Of a stretch of 39,802 nucleotides of DNA, positions 1-8,676 are shown piece after piece. The stretch comes from JBBRMY01 sp038230595. Its GTDB lineage: Bacteria; Bacteroidota; Ignavibacteria; Tepidaquicellales; Tepidaquicellaceae. The stretch covers positions 1 to 39,802 of the forward strand of contig JBBRMY010000010.1 in assembly GCA_038230595.1 (NCBI GenBank). The letters run 5' to 3'. The notes under the pieces are model-generated. The model did not search any database. It was not told where the DNA came from and saw only the letters and a list, made by a program, of their open reading frames with translations. Within the stretch, counting starts at the first letter, position 1; each line of letters opens with the position of its first letter. Made by a program: the position numbers and the translations under genes.

Positions 1-1
1 T

Positions 2-526
2 GATTTTTATAAACCGGATGTTTTTATTAATGCATTAAAAATAATTAAAGAGCAAAACCCTGATGTAAAATTCAGATTAAGGTTTGTAGGAATACTTGCA
101 GAGACAATTAAGAAATATATTATTGCAAAAGGATTAGAAAACGAGCTTGAAGTCACAGGATATGTGTCTCATAATGAATCCGTGGAATTTCTTTTCAATT
201 CTACAATTCTGCTTTTAATTAATCCGGTAGTTAAGAATGAAGACATGGTCATTCCCGGGAAGATCTATGAATATCTGGCTTCCAAAAAGCTGATCTTAAA
301 TATCACAAAGAGAACGAGTGATATTGCTAGAATAATAAAAGAAGCTGAAGCAGGCGAAACTTTTGAAAGAAGCATGGAAGAAGAGATAATTACATATCTG
401 AATACTTTAATTGTTCGATGGAAAAATAATAAAAATCTTGATCTGCCTGAAGAGAATCAATATTACAAACAGTTCTCAAGAAAAGTGGAGGCAGAAGAAT
501 TGTCAGGTATAATAAAGAAGCTTTAG
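2..526 (+). CDS. Glycosyltransferase, C-terminal part (GT4-like)
   Basis: The reading frame is open from the left edge to the TAG at 524-526, so only the last 174 codons are present. The visible part has the layout of the C-terminal Rossmann domain of a GT-B glycosyltransferase. A strand reads KFRLRFVG, then a helix leads to ELEVTGYVSHNESVEFL, then the donor-binding segment VIPGKIYEYLASKK, which corresponds to the 'P.K.fEyla..kpil' motif of family 4 enzymes. This would be a cytoplasmic enzyme moving a sugar from a nucleotide-sugar donor onto a cell-surface glycan or lipid. The acceptor cannot be read. An internal ATG at 164 is not the start, because homologous sequence continues upstream of it. 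Confidence 0.8.
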   Translation, partial: DFYKPDVFINALKIIKEQNPDVKFRLRFVGILAETIKKYIIAKGLENELEVTGYVSHNESVEFLFNSTILLLINPVVKNEDMVIPGKIYEYLASKKLILNITKRTSDIARIIKEAEAGETFERSMEEEIITYLNTLIVRWKNNKNLDLPEENQYYKQFSRKVEAEELSGIIKKL

Positions 527-540
527 ATGGTAATATATTA

Positions 541-706
541 TATGTGCAGGGAAAGGTTGCGACCTGTCCTTACAGAATTGTGAATAAAGGGATTATATTT
601 TATGTGTAGGGACAGGTCGCGACCTGTCCCTACAGAATTGTGAACGAAGGGATTACATTTTATGCATAAGGACAGGTCGCGACCTGTCCCTACAGAATCG
701 AAGGAG
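541..706. repeat. Three tandem 60-bp units, each carrying a palindrome
   Basis: Units begin at 541, 601 and 661 with an exact 60-bp period; the third is cut short. Each has a palindrome centred about 19 bases in. The middle unit has a perfect 30-bp palindrome at 605-634 with core GGGACAGGTCGCGACC. Unit 3 keeps a 20-bp perfect core at 670-689, and unit 1 has mismatches. Each palindrome is followed by TACAGAAT. The element lies between the glycosyltransferase and yfhO-like genes and encodes nothing convincing. A relative with the same CCCTACAG flank is at 30068-30095. It looks like a REP/MITE-type intergenic repeat that could also fold in RNA. Confidence 0.85.
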
Positions 707-798
707 ACCACAAGGGGCATTGTTAAGAGTAATATATACTTAGAATGTTTTTTTTAATTAAAGTATCTTTATCCACATTTGTAAAAGCTAATTAATTA

Positions 799-3414
799 AT
801 GGGAAAAACTCAAACAAAACCGGGAAACAGACAGCTGAATACGGGCGCATCAAAAACCAATACCCGTTTCACCGATGAGAAGGATTTCAATCTTGGAAAA
901 GCTGAAAACTGGATATATATAGGTATAATAATTTTAAGTCTATTGCTCTTTTTCAGAGAAGGGATCTTTTCCGGAAAGGTTTTTACGTCAGGTGATCATA
1001 TAGCATTTGATAGCTTTAAGACTTTTTTTGATGATGCAAAAAAGACTGGAGTATTTGCTTTATGGTGTCCTTATATCTTCATGGGAATGCCAAATTTTGC
1101 GGGACTGATAGGGTTTTCCCCAAGAGTTTATGATCTTTTTGGAAATATGTTCGGTGTTATCTATGATCTGATAACAGGAAATCAGACAAATCCCGTTTTT
1201 TCGATCGTGCTTTATTATTTTATATTTGGCACAGGATTGTTTTTTTATACAAATTACAAGATCAGGAACAAGCTCATTGCATTGTTTGTTGCGCTCTCCG
1301 GGGTCTTTGCTACAGATCTGATTCAAAGGCTTGTAGTTGGGCATAATACTAAAGTTCTTGCGATAACTTTCTTTCCTCTGATACTTCTTGTTGTTGATAA
1401 GCTTATAGAGCAAAACTATAAAAATAAATTTTATCTTCTTCTTGATGCAGTCTTTCTGGTAATAATGCTTCATATACAGCTTGGTTCAAATCACATGCAG
1501 ATGATATTTTATTCATATCTAATGCTTGGAATGTATGTCGCTTATATTCTTATCTATAAATTATTAAAGAAGCAAAACATAAGGGGTGTTATAACTGCAG
1601 GGATCATCTTTATTGCAGCTGCTGTTATATCCGTTGCAATGAATGCAGATGTACTGATGTCAGTGAAAGAATACAATAAATATTCGATCAGAGGAGTTCC
1701 TTCAATTGCATCGGAAGTTGACAGTAAAATAAGTAAGGATACACCTTTAGATTATGACTATGCCACCAGGTGGTCATTTTCACCCGGAGAAACATTCACT
1801 TTTTTCCTGCCATACTATTACGGGTTCGGAGATGTAGATTATCAGGGTCAGAAAGTTAATCTTTACTGGGGGCAAATGCCTTTTACAACTTCACCTGTTT
1901 ATTTCGGAGTAATAGTTCTCTTCCTGGGTATCATTGGAATGATAATGAACTTCCGAAGGAATCTTACCGTGCAGGCTCTAACTATAATTACATTATTCTT
2001 TCTTCTACTTTCATTCGGGCGGAATTTCACTCTGGTTTACAATATATTCTTCTACTATTTCCCGTTCTTCTCAAGCTTCCGGGCTCCGGTCATGATACAT
2101 AACTTTATTGACCTTATGTTCTCGATACTTGCCGGCTATGGTATTAAGGCAATAGTTGACAGCACAAAGGATACTGCCAGAGCTCAATTCTTTAAGAAGG
2201 TAAATTTTGGTTTGATGGGGTTTTGCGGACTGCTGTTTTTAATTTCTCTTGTAGGCTTTGAAAATTCATATAAAGATTCAGTAGTAAACGGACCTAAGGC
2301 ACAAGAGTATAAGCAGCAGGGAGCATCTGCGCAGCAGATAAGTCAGGCATTTACTCAGCGGGCGGCGATAGCATATGAAAATGTCATAAGTGATCTTAGA
2401 GTACATTCGATCCTTGTACTTATAGTTTTGGCACTTGCATACTATTATACTCAAAGAAAGATCAGTATGAAGATCTTTATAATAGGAGCGATCCTGATCT
2501 CATTCTTTGACCTTTGGAATATTAACAGTAAAACAATTCATTGGGATGATAAAAAACAAACCGATGCTGTGTTTGATGAAACTGACTATACTAATTTTAT
2601 TTTAAAAAGTAATGCTGATACATATTCATACAGGATAGTTGAGATGCAGGAAAATCAGCCTTCTACAACTAATAATTATGCATATTACAGATTACAGCAG
2701 TTCAATGGATACCAGGGCGCTAAGATGAGAATTTATCAGGATGCTCTCGACGTAATAGGCGGAGCAAATCCGATGCTGCTTGGCTTAGGAAATGTAAAAT
2801 ATATTTTATCAAATGCTCCATTAAAAGATTCAACATATACTCAGGCATTCAAGGGAAGCAAGATGCTTGTCTACGAGAATAAGGCATTTCTTCCAAGAGC
2901 ATTTTTCGTGAATGAAGTTAAAGTAGAAAAACCTTATACAATACTTCTGGATATAAAGCAATCTAACTTTGATCCTAAGAATACTGCTTTTGTTGAGAAT
3001 GATATTAAAAAAGCCATCGACAAAACAGATTCAACCGCTGCAATTAAAATGGTTAAGGCTGATATTCACGGATATGAATATGATGTAAATGCATCAGGAA
3101 ATAATTTAATGGTGATGAGCGATATTTATTATCCTGCAGGATGGAATGCATACATAGACGGTGCTCCGGCAGAAATATATAAAACAGATTATCTTCTGAG
3201 ATCAATTGTAGTTCCTAAAGGTAAGCATAAAGTTGAAATAAAATTCGAGCCGAAAACTTACTATACAGGAAAAACAATAAGTCTTGGCTCAAACATTTTT
3301 GTAGTACTTCTTTTAATTGCGGGAGTAGGCGGAGTAATTATGTCACGAAAAAAAGCTACAGATCTTTCCGGTAATACATATGAAATAAAAAAAGATGAAC
3401 ATAAAGATGCTTAA
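799..3414 (+). CDS. YfhO-family multi-pass membrane protein
   Basis: This 871-residue protein has about a dozen hydrophobic segments. The first is at about residues 36-55, and the last, near 835-855, follows a large extracytoplasmic region. The region at about 640-680 (NYAYYRLQQFNGYQGAKM, then NPMLLGLGNVKYILSN) and the segment near 775-815 (DIYYPAGWNAYIDG, then PKGKHKVEIKFEP) are the hallmarks of the YfhO family. Family members are GT-C-like membrane proteins; YfhO of Bacillus is linked to glycosylation of lipoteichoic acid. Here the sugar and acceptor are unknown. The ATG at 799 has only an AT-rich leader and no clear ribosome-binding site. The TAA overlaps the next ATG by one base (TAATG), implying translational coupling to the carboxylase gene. 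Confidence 0.88.
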   Translation: MGKTQTKPGNRQLNTGASKTNTRFTDEKDFNLGKAENWIYIGIIILSLLLFFREGIFSGKVFTSGDHIAFDSFKTFFDDAKKTGVFALWCPYIFMGMPNFAGLIGFSPRVYDLFGNMFGVIYDLITGNQTNPVFSIVLYYFIFGTGLFFYTNYKIRNKLIALFVALSGVFATDLIQRLVVGHNTKVLAITFFPLILLVVDKLIEQNYKNKFYLLLDAVFLVIMLHIQLGSNHMQMIFYSYLMLGMYVAYILIYKLLKKQNIRGVITAGIIFIAAAVISVAMNADVLMSVKEYNKYSIRGVPSIASEVDSKISKDTPLDYDYATRWSFSPGETFTFFLPYYYGFGDVDYQGQKVNLYWGQMPFTTSPVYFGVIVLFLGIIGMIMNFRRNLTVQALTIITLFFLLLSFGRNFTLVYNIFFYYFPFFSSFRAPVMIHNFIDLMFSILAGYGIKAIVDSTKDTARAQFFKKVNFGLMGFCGLLFLISLVGFENSYKDSVVNGPKAQEYKQQGASAQQISQAFTQRAAIAYENVISDLRVHSILVLIVLALAYYYTQRKISMKIFIIGAILISFFDLWNINSKTIHWDDKKQTDAVFDETDYTNFILKSNADTYSYRIVEMQENQPSTTNNYAYYRLQQFNGYQGAKMRIYQDALDVIGGANPMLLGLGNVKYILSNAPLKDSTYTQAFKGSKMLVYENKAFLPRAFFVNEVKVEKPYTILLDIKQSNFDPKNTAFVENDIKKAIDKTDSTAAIKMVKADIHGYEYDVNASGNNLMVMSDIYYPAGWNAYIDGAPAEIYKTDYLLRSIVVPKGKHKVEIKFEPKTYYTGKTISLGSNIFVVLLLIAGVGGVIMSRKKATDLSGNTYEIKKDEHKDA

Positions 3415-4910
3415 TGTTTAAGAAGATATTAATTGCGAACAGAGGTGAAATAGCTGTCAGAGTTATCACTGCTGCAAAAGAAATGGGAATTAAGACCGTT
3501 GCCGTCTATTCAGATTTTGATAAGTTCTCAATGTTCGCAAGGATCGCAGATGAAGCTTATCATCTCGGACCATCACCGGCTGCACAAAGCTATTTACTTG
3601 GTGAGAAAATAATTGAAATAGCTAAAAGAACCGGATGTGAAGCTATTCATCCCGGATATGGCTTTCTTTCAGAAAGACCTATTTTTGCTAAGCTTTGTGA
3701 AGATAATAAAATTAAATTTATCGGTCCTTCATCATCTGCCATTGAATTTCTTGGAAGCAAAACCAATGCTAAGGATATAGCGGTAAAAGCAAATGTTCCT
3801 ACAGTTCCGGGTATGCACGGAGCGCTGAAAGATCTGAATCATGCAATTGAGGTTTCCTCACAGATCGGTTTTCCAATTCTGTTAAAAGCTTCAGCCGGAG
3901 GAGGAGGTAAGGGTATGAGAGTTGTTCGCGAATTAAGCGAGCTGGAATCATCTTACCGCCAGGCGAAAAGTGAGTCACTTGCTTCCTTTGGTGATGATAG
4001 TGTTTTCATTGAAAAATATCTTGAAGAGCCCAGGCATATTGAATTTCAGATACTTGCAGATGAACATGGAAATGTTGTCCACCTTGGAGAGCGGGAATGC
4101 TCAATGCAAAGGCGGCATCAAAAAATTATTGAAGAATCACCGTCTGTTATACTCGATGAAAAGTTAAGAAAGGAAATGGGAGAGTGTGCAAAAAGGATCG
4201 CACTTGAAGCAAACTATTCTAACGCCGGAACTGTAGAATTTATACTGGATAAAAATAAAAACTTTTATTTTCTCGAAGTAAACACGCGGCTGCAGGTAGA
4301 GCATCCGGTAACCGAAGTAAGAACAGGTCTTGATCTTGTAAAAGAACAGTTCAAAATAGCTTTCGGTGAAAAGCTTTCAGTCACACAGGAAGATATAATT
4401 CCTAAAGGACATTCAATTGAATGCAGAATATGCGCTGAAGATTCAGATAATAACTTCATGCCCTCTACAGGTAAGATCGGATACATTCAAAAAATATTAG
4501 GAAACGGGATACGGGAAGATTCCGGAGTTGAAGCAGGTGATGAGATATCTGTTTATTACGATCCAATGATCTCAAAGTTAATATGCTTTGCAGAAACACG
4601 TGAAGCTGCAATTGAAAAAATGTCAAGAGTACTGAATGAGTATTCTATTACAGGAATAAAAACAAATTCTGGATTTCTGCTTGAATTGCTGAATTGCAAA
4701 GAGTTTAAGTCCGGAAATTACAATACTCAGTTTATAGAAAAAGAATTTTTAAATAGAAAATCTGAAAGTCTGGACCAAGAATCAGAACTTGCAATTGCAT
4801 TAAGCTCGGTATTATTTAAAAACAATAATGTGGGACAATCATCAGGTAAGCCGATTATTCAAACCAAAAATACTGAGTGGCAGAAGAAAAAATTTAACTC
4901 ATACAGATAA
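3414..4910 (+). CDS. Biotin carboxylase subunit of an acyl-CoA carboxylase
   Basis: This protein carboxylates biotin using ATP and bicarbonate, the first half-reaction of acetyl-, propionyl- or methylcrotonyl-CoA carboxylases. The N-terminus (KKILIANRGEIAVRV) is the biotin carboxylase N-domain. The glycine-rich ATP-grasp loop GGGGKGMR is at about 162-169, and the catalytic EVNTRLQVEHPVTE is near 289. At 498 residues it is roughly 50 longer than E. coli AccC. The tail ends in a stop that sits directly before, and in frame with, the biotin carrier gene. Together the two equal the length of a propionyl-CoA carboxylase alpha subunit. No carboxyltransferase gene is in the window. The acyl-CoA specificity cannot be decided. 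Confidence 0.93.
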   Translation: MFKKILIANRGEIAVRVITAAKEMGIKTVAVYSDFDKFSMFARIADEAYHLGPSPAAQSYLLGEKIIEIAKRTGCEAIHPGYGFLSERPIFAKLCEDNKIKFIGPSSSAIEFLGSKTNAKDIAVKANVPTVPGMHGALKDLNHAIEVSSQIGFPILLKASAGGGGKGMRVVRELSELESSYRQAKSESLASFGDDSVFIEKYLEEPRHIEFQILADEHGNVVHLGERECSMQRRHQKIIEESPSVILDEKLRKEMGECAKRIALEANYSNAGTVEFILDKNKNFYFLEVNTRLQVEHPVTEVRTGLDLVKEQFKIAFGEKLSVTQEDIIPKGHSIECRICAEDSDNNFMPSTGKIGYIQKILGNGIREDSGVEAGDEISVYYDPMISKLICFAETREAAIEKMSRVLNEYSITGIKTNSGFLLELLNCKEFKSGNYNTQFIEKEFLNRKSESLDQESELAIALSSVLFKNNNVGQSSGKPIIQTKNTEWQKKKFNSYR

Positions 4911-5432
4911 GTGATTGGCTTAGGAAAATATATTGCGTCAATAAACGGAAAGGAAATAGAGCTATTAGTTATAAGTGAAGACACAATATTGTTCAATGGA
5001 AAAGAAATTAAGTTTGAATATTCTTTTTTAAAAAAGGATGTTATTTCTTTAAGAATCGAAGGAAAGAATTATCAGGTGAGTCTTTCAGATGAAGACAGCC
5101 AGCCTGAAGAAAATTCATATTCTTTAGATTTTTATTCAAAAAAGTATGAGACCATCTGCAGGAATGAAACTGATCTTCTGATAGACAAATTTTCTTCAGG
5201 AAAAAAAGATAATCTGCAGAAAAATAATATCAAGTCTCCTATGCCCGGAATAATACTTAAATTGAATGTAAAAGTGAATGATGCTGTGAAAAAAGGGGAT
5301 ATACTTCTTGTACTTGAGGCTATGAAAATGGAAAACGAATTGAAATCCCCAAGGGATGGAATAATAAAAAAGATCAGTATTTCAGAAAAAACCTCTGTGG
5401 AAAAAAATCAGCTTCTGATAGAACTGGAATAA
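4911..5432 (+). CDS. Biotin carboxyl carrier protein
   Basis: The C-terminal ~75 residues form a biotinyl domain: SPMPGIILKLNVKVNDAV, then the biotinylation motif EAMKMENE, whose second lysine position carries biotin. The first ~95 residues are beta-rich and match the BT-like linker found between the carboxylase and carrier domains of propionyl-CoA carboxylase alpha subunits. The start is a GTG immediately after the TAA of the biotin carboxylase gene and in the same frame, with no intervening base. No Shine-Dalgarno is visible, so translation probably depends on termination-reinitiation (inference). The protein should accept CO2 from the carboxylase upstream and deliver it to a carboxyltransferase encoded elsewhere. 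Confidence 0.9.
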   Translation: MIGLGKYIASINGKEIELLVISEDTILFNGKEIKFEYSFLKKDVISLRIEGKNYQVSLSDEDSQPEENSYSLDFYSKKYETICRNETDLLIDKFSSGKKDNLQKNNIKSPMPGIILKLNVKVNDAVKKGDILLVLEAMKMENELKSPRDGIIKKISISEKTSVEKNQLLIELE

Positions 5433-5438
5433 TTTACT

Positions 5439-6443
5439 ATGGAATTATTATTAGCACTCGCTTCACTTGTTGCCGCAGTAGTTCCTATGTTCTTTTACCT
5501 GATGTTGATATGGTGGCTGGACAGGAATGATCGGGAGCCTTTCTGGCTGGTACTGATAAATTTTTTCTGGGGAGCAACAGGGGCAATTGTATTAGGTATT
5601 ATCGGCAGCATAATTTTTCAGATCCCTCTGAATGAATTTATCAGGGCTGTTAATATAGACGATCCTGATAAGGTTGCCAATTTGTCAGGAGCAGTTGTTA
5701 CTGCACCTTTAGTTGAGGAATTCACAAAAGGAATGTTCCTGATAATAATGTCATACAGCAGGAAGTTTGACGGAGCTGTAGATGGAATTGTTTATGGAGG
5801 AGCAATTGGATTAGGTTTCGGAATGACTGAGAATTTTATGTATTTTCTGAATTACGGTACCACACCTTCAAGCTGGATAATGATAGTTCTTATACGAACT
5901 TTATTCTCTGCTGTAATGCACTGCATGTCTCAGGCTACTTTCGGCGGATTTATTGGTTATGCAAAATTCAAGCCTTTATTCTACAAGCTTTTCCTGATTC
6001 CTACAGGCTTTGGACTTGCTGTTTTTCTGCACTTCATGTGGAACTTCACTGTCAGCTTTGAAGAAACAACGATTGCAGGCTTCTTATTTTTAATTTTATA
6101 TCTTTTCATTCTTTTTGCAATATTTCAGATAGCACTTTATATGGAAAGCAAAAACATTCGAAGGGAGCTTGACGAAGAATCATCTGCGGGTGTAATACCC
6201 GCGGAGCATATGTACTATTTACCGTTTGTCAGCAGAAGATTTAAATCGGGCTGGTGCCCTGTTGGCGTAGATCAAAAAGATTATGTAAAAACTGCAACAA
6301 CACTTGCCATCAGAAAAAACCAGTTAAAGCACCTATCGGGATATAAAAAAGGATTATATGAAAGAGAAGTCGCTGAATTAAGATATAAGATCCAGATGAT
6401 GATATATAATGCTCATATTAATTATTATCATAACCGATCATAA
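5439..6443 (+). CDS. PrsW-like intramembrane metalloprotease-family protein
   Basis: This 334-residue protein has about seven to eight membrane spans. The defining motifs of the PrsW/CPBP-like family are present: APLVEEFTKG with paired glutamates at 93-94, then MTENFMYF (E131, N132), a histidine in SAVMHCMSQATFGG (H161), and another in FLHFMWNF (H198). PrsW cleaves anti-sigma factors within the membrane in Bacillus. No anti-sigma gene is adjacent here, so the substrate is unknown. A hydrophilic ~90-residue C-terminal tail follows the last span. The stop TAA at 6441-6443 overlaps the probable AUA start of the next gene, which suggests coupled translation with the downstream glycosyltransferase genes. 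Confidence 0.85.
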   Translation: MELLLALASLVAAVVPMFFYLMLIWWLDRNDREPFWLVLINFFWGATGAIVLGIIGSIIFQIPLNEFIRAVNIDDPDKVANLSGAVVTAPLVEEFTKGMFLIIMSYSRKFDGAVDGIVYGGAIGLGFGMTENFMYFLNYGTTPSSWIMIVLIRTLFSAVMHCMSQATFGGFIGYAKFKPLFYKLFLIPTGFGLAVFLHFMWNFTVSFEETTIAGFLFLILYLFILFAIFQIALYMESKNIRRELDEESSAGVIPAEHMYYLPFVSRRFKSGWCPVGVDQKDYVKTATTLAIRKNQLKHLSGYKKGLYEREVAELRYKIQMMIYNAHINYYHNRS

Positions 6444-7795
6444 AAAAGCACATAAAATATATTCATTATTTCCTCTTTCTATATTTTATAATATACAGCT
6501 TAACAATTGTATTTACTGTACCTCCTTTAGAATCCCCTGACGAACCTGACCATCTCAACTATATAGATTTCATAGTAAGAAATAATTCACTTCCAAATCA
6601 AAACAACCCTGAAACATTTATAAACAAGGAAGGTCATCAGTTTCCTTTGTATTATTTGTTGTCATCATCTTTACTTCGTTTAATAAATGACAACAAGCCA
6701 GTTGACATTAAAATCCTTGAAAACAAAAAAGTAACAAAATTCGGAGGTTATGATACAAGAGTTCCGATTTATAATAATGTTTATAATGACCCCTTCAGCA
6801 ATGGTTCATCAAAGAATGCATATTATGTACTGAGAATATTTTCGGTTCTGTTAGGACTATTTACTATAATTATTTCTTTTGAGATCACAAAGTATTTTTT
6901 TGAAAATTATATTTACAGAGTAGCATCATTATTTTTTATAGTTACATTACCACAATTCTGCTTTATATCCAGCATGATATCCAATGACAATCTTTCAAAT
7001 ACAGTCTCCGCTCTTGCGATTCTTTATATTTTAAAGTATCTCAAAGAGCCAAAAAAGCAGTCAGTCATTTGCTGTCTGGGAATTATACTGGGAATAGGGT
7101 TAATTACGAAAAAAACTTTTCTATTTATTTTTCCTGCACTCATAATTATAAATTTGGTAATGGTTTATAAGGACCATATCAAATTAAAAAATGTTTTTTC
7201 GAATTTTTTAATTTTTTTAATATTTATTGTTCTTATCAGCGGATGGTGGTACTATCGAAATTATTCTTTATATGGTGAATTTTTTCTCACGAAAACTGAA
7301 ATGATAACTGCACCTTTCCATGTTCAGCCAAAATCATTGTTTTCGATGTATTTTATTAATCCATTTTTCCCGGGCTTATTTGCCTCTTTCATAGGAGTGT
7401 TTGGGTGGATGAATATGCCACTTCCTGTTTTTTCATATTTTGTTTATTTTTTCTTTTTCATTTTTTCAATCGCAGGGCTTATTAAAAAGTATTCATTCCT
7501 AATAATTAAAAAAGAGTTCTTATTTGCACTATTGTTGTTTGCTTTTTGTTTTGCGGGAATTGTATATTATAATACAATGTACAGTCAGTTTCAGGGAAGG
7601 TTTTTGTTTCCGGTGATATCAATTTTAAGTGTTTTGCTTATAGCCGGATCCGTTTCTATGATAAAATCGATCTCTGTATTCGGAAAATATAAGTCGATCC
7701 CATACCTAGTTGCAGGTATATTTTTAGCTATGGACATTTTCAGTATAGTTAAAGTCATACTCTTTTATTACGATCAAACATTCTATATCAATTGA
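6440..7795 (+). CDS. GT-C type membrane glycosyltransferase, non-canonical start
   Basis: The protein has about ten transmembrane segments and an early acidic motif after the first span (PPLESPDEPDHLNYIDF, about residues 27-43), as in PMT/ArnT-like and DUF2142 enzymes that use polyprenyl-phosphate sugars. The first conventional start in frame is a TTG at 6647, which would remove the first span and this motif. The frame is open upstream to 6434 with no ATG, GTG or TTG. The most natural start is ATA at 6440-6442, giving a KKHIKYIHYF n-region before a membrane span and overlapping the preceding TAA by ATAA, in the manner of a usual ATGA overlap. The product would be 451 residues. The frame and family are well supported; the start codon is inferred. 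Confidence 0.75.
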   Translation: MKKHIKYIHYFLFLYFIIYSLTIVFTVPPLESPDEPDHLNYIDFIVRNNSLPNQNNPETFINKEGHQFPLYYLLSSSLLRLINDNKPVDIKILENKKVTKFGGYDTRVPIYNNVYNDPFSNGSSKNAYYVLRIFSVLLGLFTIIISFEITKYFFENYIYRVASLFFIVTLPQFCFISSMISNDNLSNTVSALAILYILKYLKEPKKQSVICCLGIILGIGLITKKTFLFIFPALIIINLVMVYKDHIKLKNVFSNFLIFLIFIVLISGWWYYRNYSLYGEFFLTKTEMITAPFHVQPKSLFSMYFINPFFPGLFASFIGVFGWMNMPLPVFSYFVYFFFFIFSIAGLIKKYSFLIIKKEFLFALLLFAFCFAGIVYYNTMYSQFQGRFLFPVISILSVLLIAGSVSMIKSISVFGKYKSIPYLVAGIFLAMDIFSIVKVILFYYDQTFYIN

Positions 7796-8676
7796 TATCC
7801 ATCATAATAATAAATTACTTTCAGCTTGATCTTTTAAAAAAGTGCGTTGAATCAATTTATCATAAAGTTTCTTCATATCCGTTTGAAGTGATCCTCATTA
7901 ATAATTCTGCAGAGGAGGATATCAGTTTTTTTGAAAATGAGTATTCGAACTTAAAGGTTGTAGTTAATGGTAATTATGGTTTTTCAAATGGAAACAATCT
8001 CGGAGCCCGTAATTCAAATGGCGAATATCTTTTATTTTTAAATCCGGATACAGAGCTTAAAACTGATCCTTTCGTCAGACTTATTCCTGAGTTTGAGAAA
8101 ACGAAATTCGGAGCTGTCGGACTTAAACTTTATAATCCTGATGGCTCATTTCAGCTTTCTTTTGGGAATGAACTGGATTTCAATGGTGAAATAAAGAATA
8201 AGCACGAAGAAGAGAAGTTTTATGAAAAGGACATGGATTTCATACTTGAAAAAGAATACAGTTACAATGAAGTAAGATTTGTAGACTGGGTAACCGGAGC
8301 TGCATTATTTATGCAGAAAAGCGTTTTTGAAAAGATCAAAGGCTGGGATGAAAGGTATTTTCTCTACTATGAAGATACAGACCTTTGCAAGAGATTAAGA
8401 GAATCCGGACTTCCGGTTTTCTTTTTCCCTTTTACAAAGATCATCCATCACAAAGGTGAGAACACGAACAAAAATTTTTATTCAGGCACTTATTACTTTG
8501 CAAAAAGATCGCAACTGCTATACTATTCAATTCATCTTGGGTTAATGCAGAATATAATGCTAAGAATTTATCTTGGCATCAAGTTTTTTGTTTTTTTTAT
8601 TACAAGGTTCAATCCATTATATTTCAGGATCTTCCGGTTGATATTTCTTCCTAAATCAAAATTGCAGGCAAAATGA
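7792..8676 (+). CDS. Family 2 glycosyltransferase (WbbL/rhamnosyltransferase-like)
   Basis: A GT-A fold is clear. The N-terminus ISIIIINYFQLDLLKKCVESI starts the nucleotide-binding half, EVILINNSAEED follows, and the metal-binding region is FLNPDTELK (residues 82-90). The acceptor side has VTGAALFMQKSVFEKIKGWDE and YYEDTDLCKRLRESG, typical of WbbL-like rhamnosyltransferases. A hydrophobic C-terminal stretch may hold it on the membrane. The start is a TTG overlapping the previous stop (TTGA), and the end overlaps the next gene by ATGA, so the glycosyltransferases here are translationally coupled. Likely role: adding a sugar to a lipid-linked surface glycan. The actual sugar is not determinable. 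Confidence 0.87.
   Translation: MISIIIINYFQLDLLKKCVESIYHKVSSYPFEVILINNSAEEDISFFENEYSNLKVVVNGNYGFSNGNNLGARNSNGEYLLFLNPDTELKTDPFVRLIPEFEKTKFGAVGLKLYNPDGSFQLSFGNELDFNGEIKNKHEEEKFYEKDMDFILEKEYSYNEVRFVDWVTGAALFMQKSVFEKIKGWDERYFLYYEDTDLCKRLRESGLPVFFFPFTKIIHHKGENTNKNFYSGTYYFAKRSQLLYYSIHLGLMQNIMLRIYLGIKFFVFFITRFNPLYFRIFRLIFLPKSKLQAK

Noticed and set aside
541..706. Possible small CRISPR array
   Set aside because: Units are directly tandem with no unique spacers, and each contains its own palindrome; no cas genes are near.
538..720. Minus-strand reading frame with a repeated SVGTGRDLSL-type peptide
   Set aside because: It is just the translation of the 60-bp tandem DNA repeat. It has no ribosome-binding site or homologue-like features.
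1060..1473. 137-codon minus-strand ORF inside the YfhO gene
   Set aside because: It is antisense to a strongly supported membrane protein and has low-complexity, basic content typical of shadow frames.
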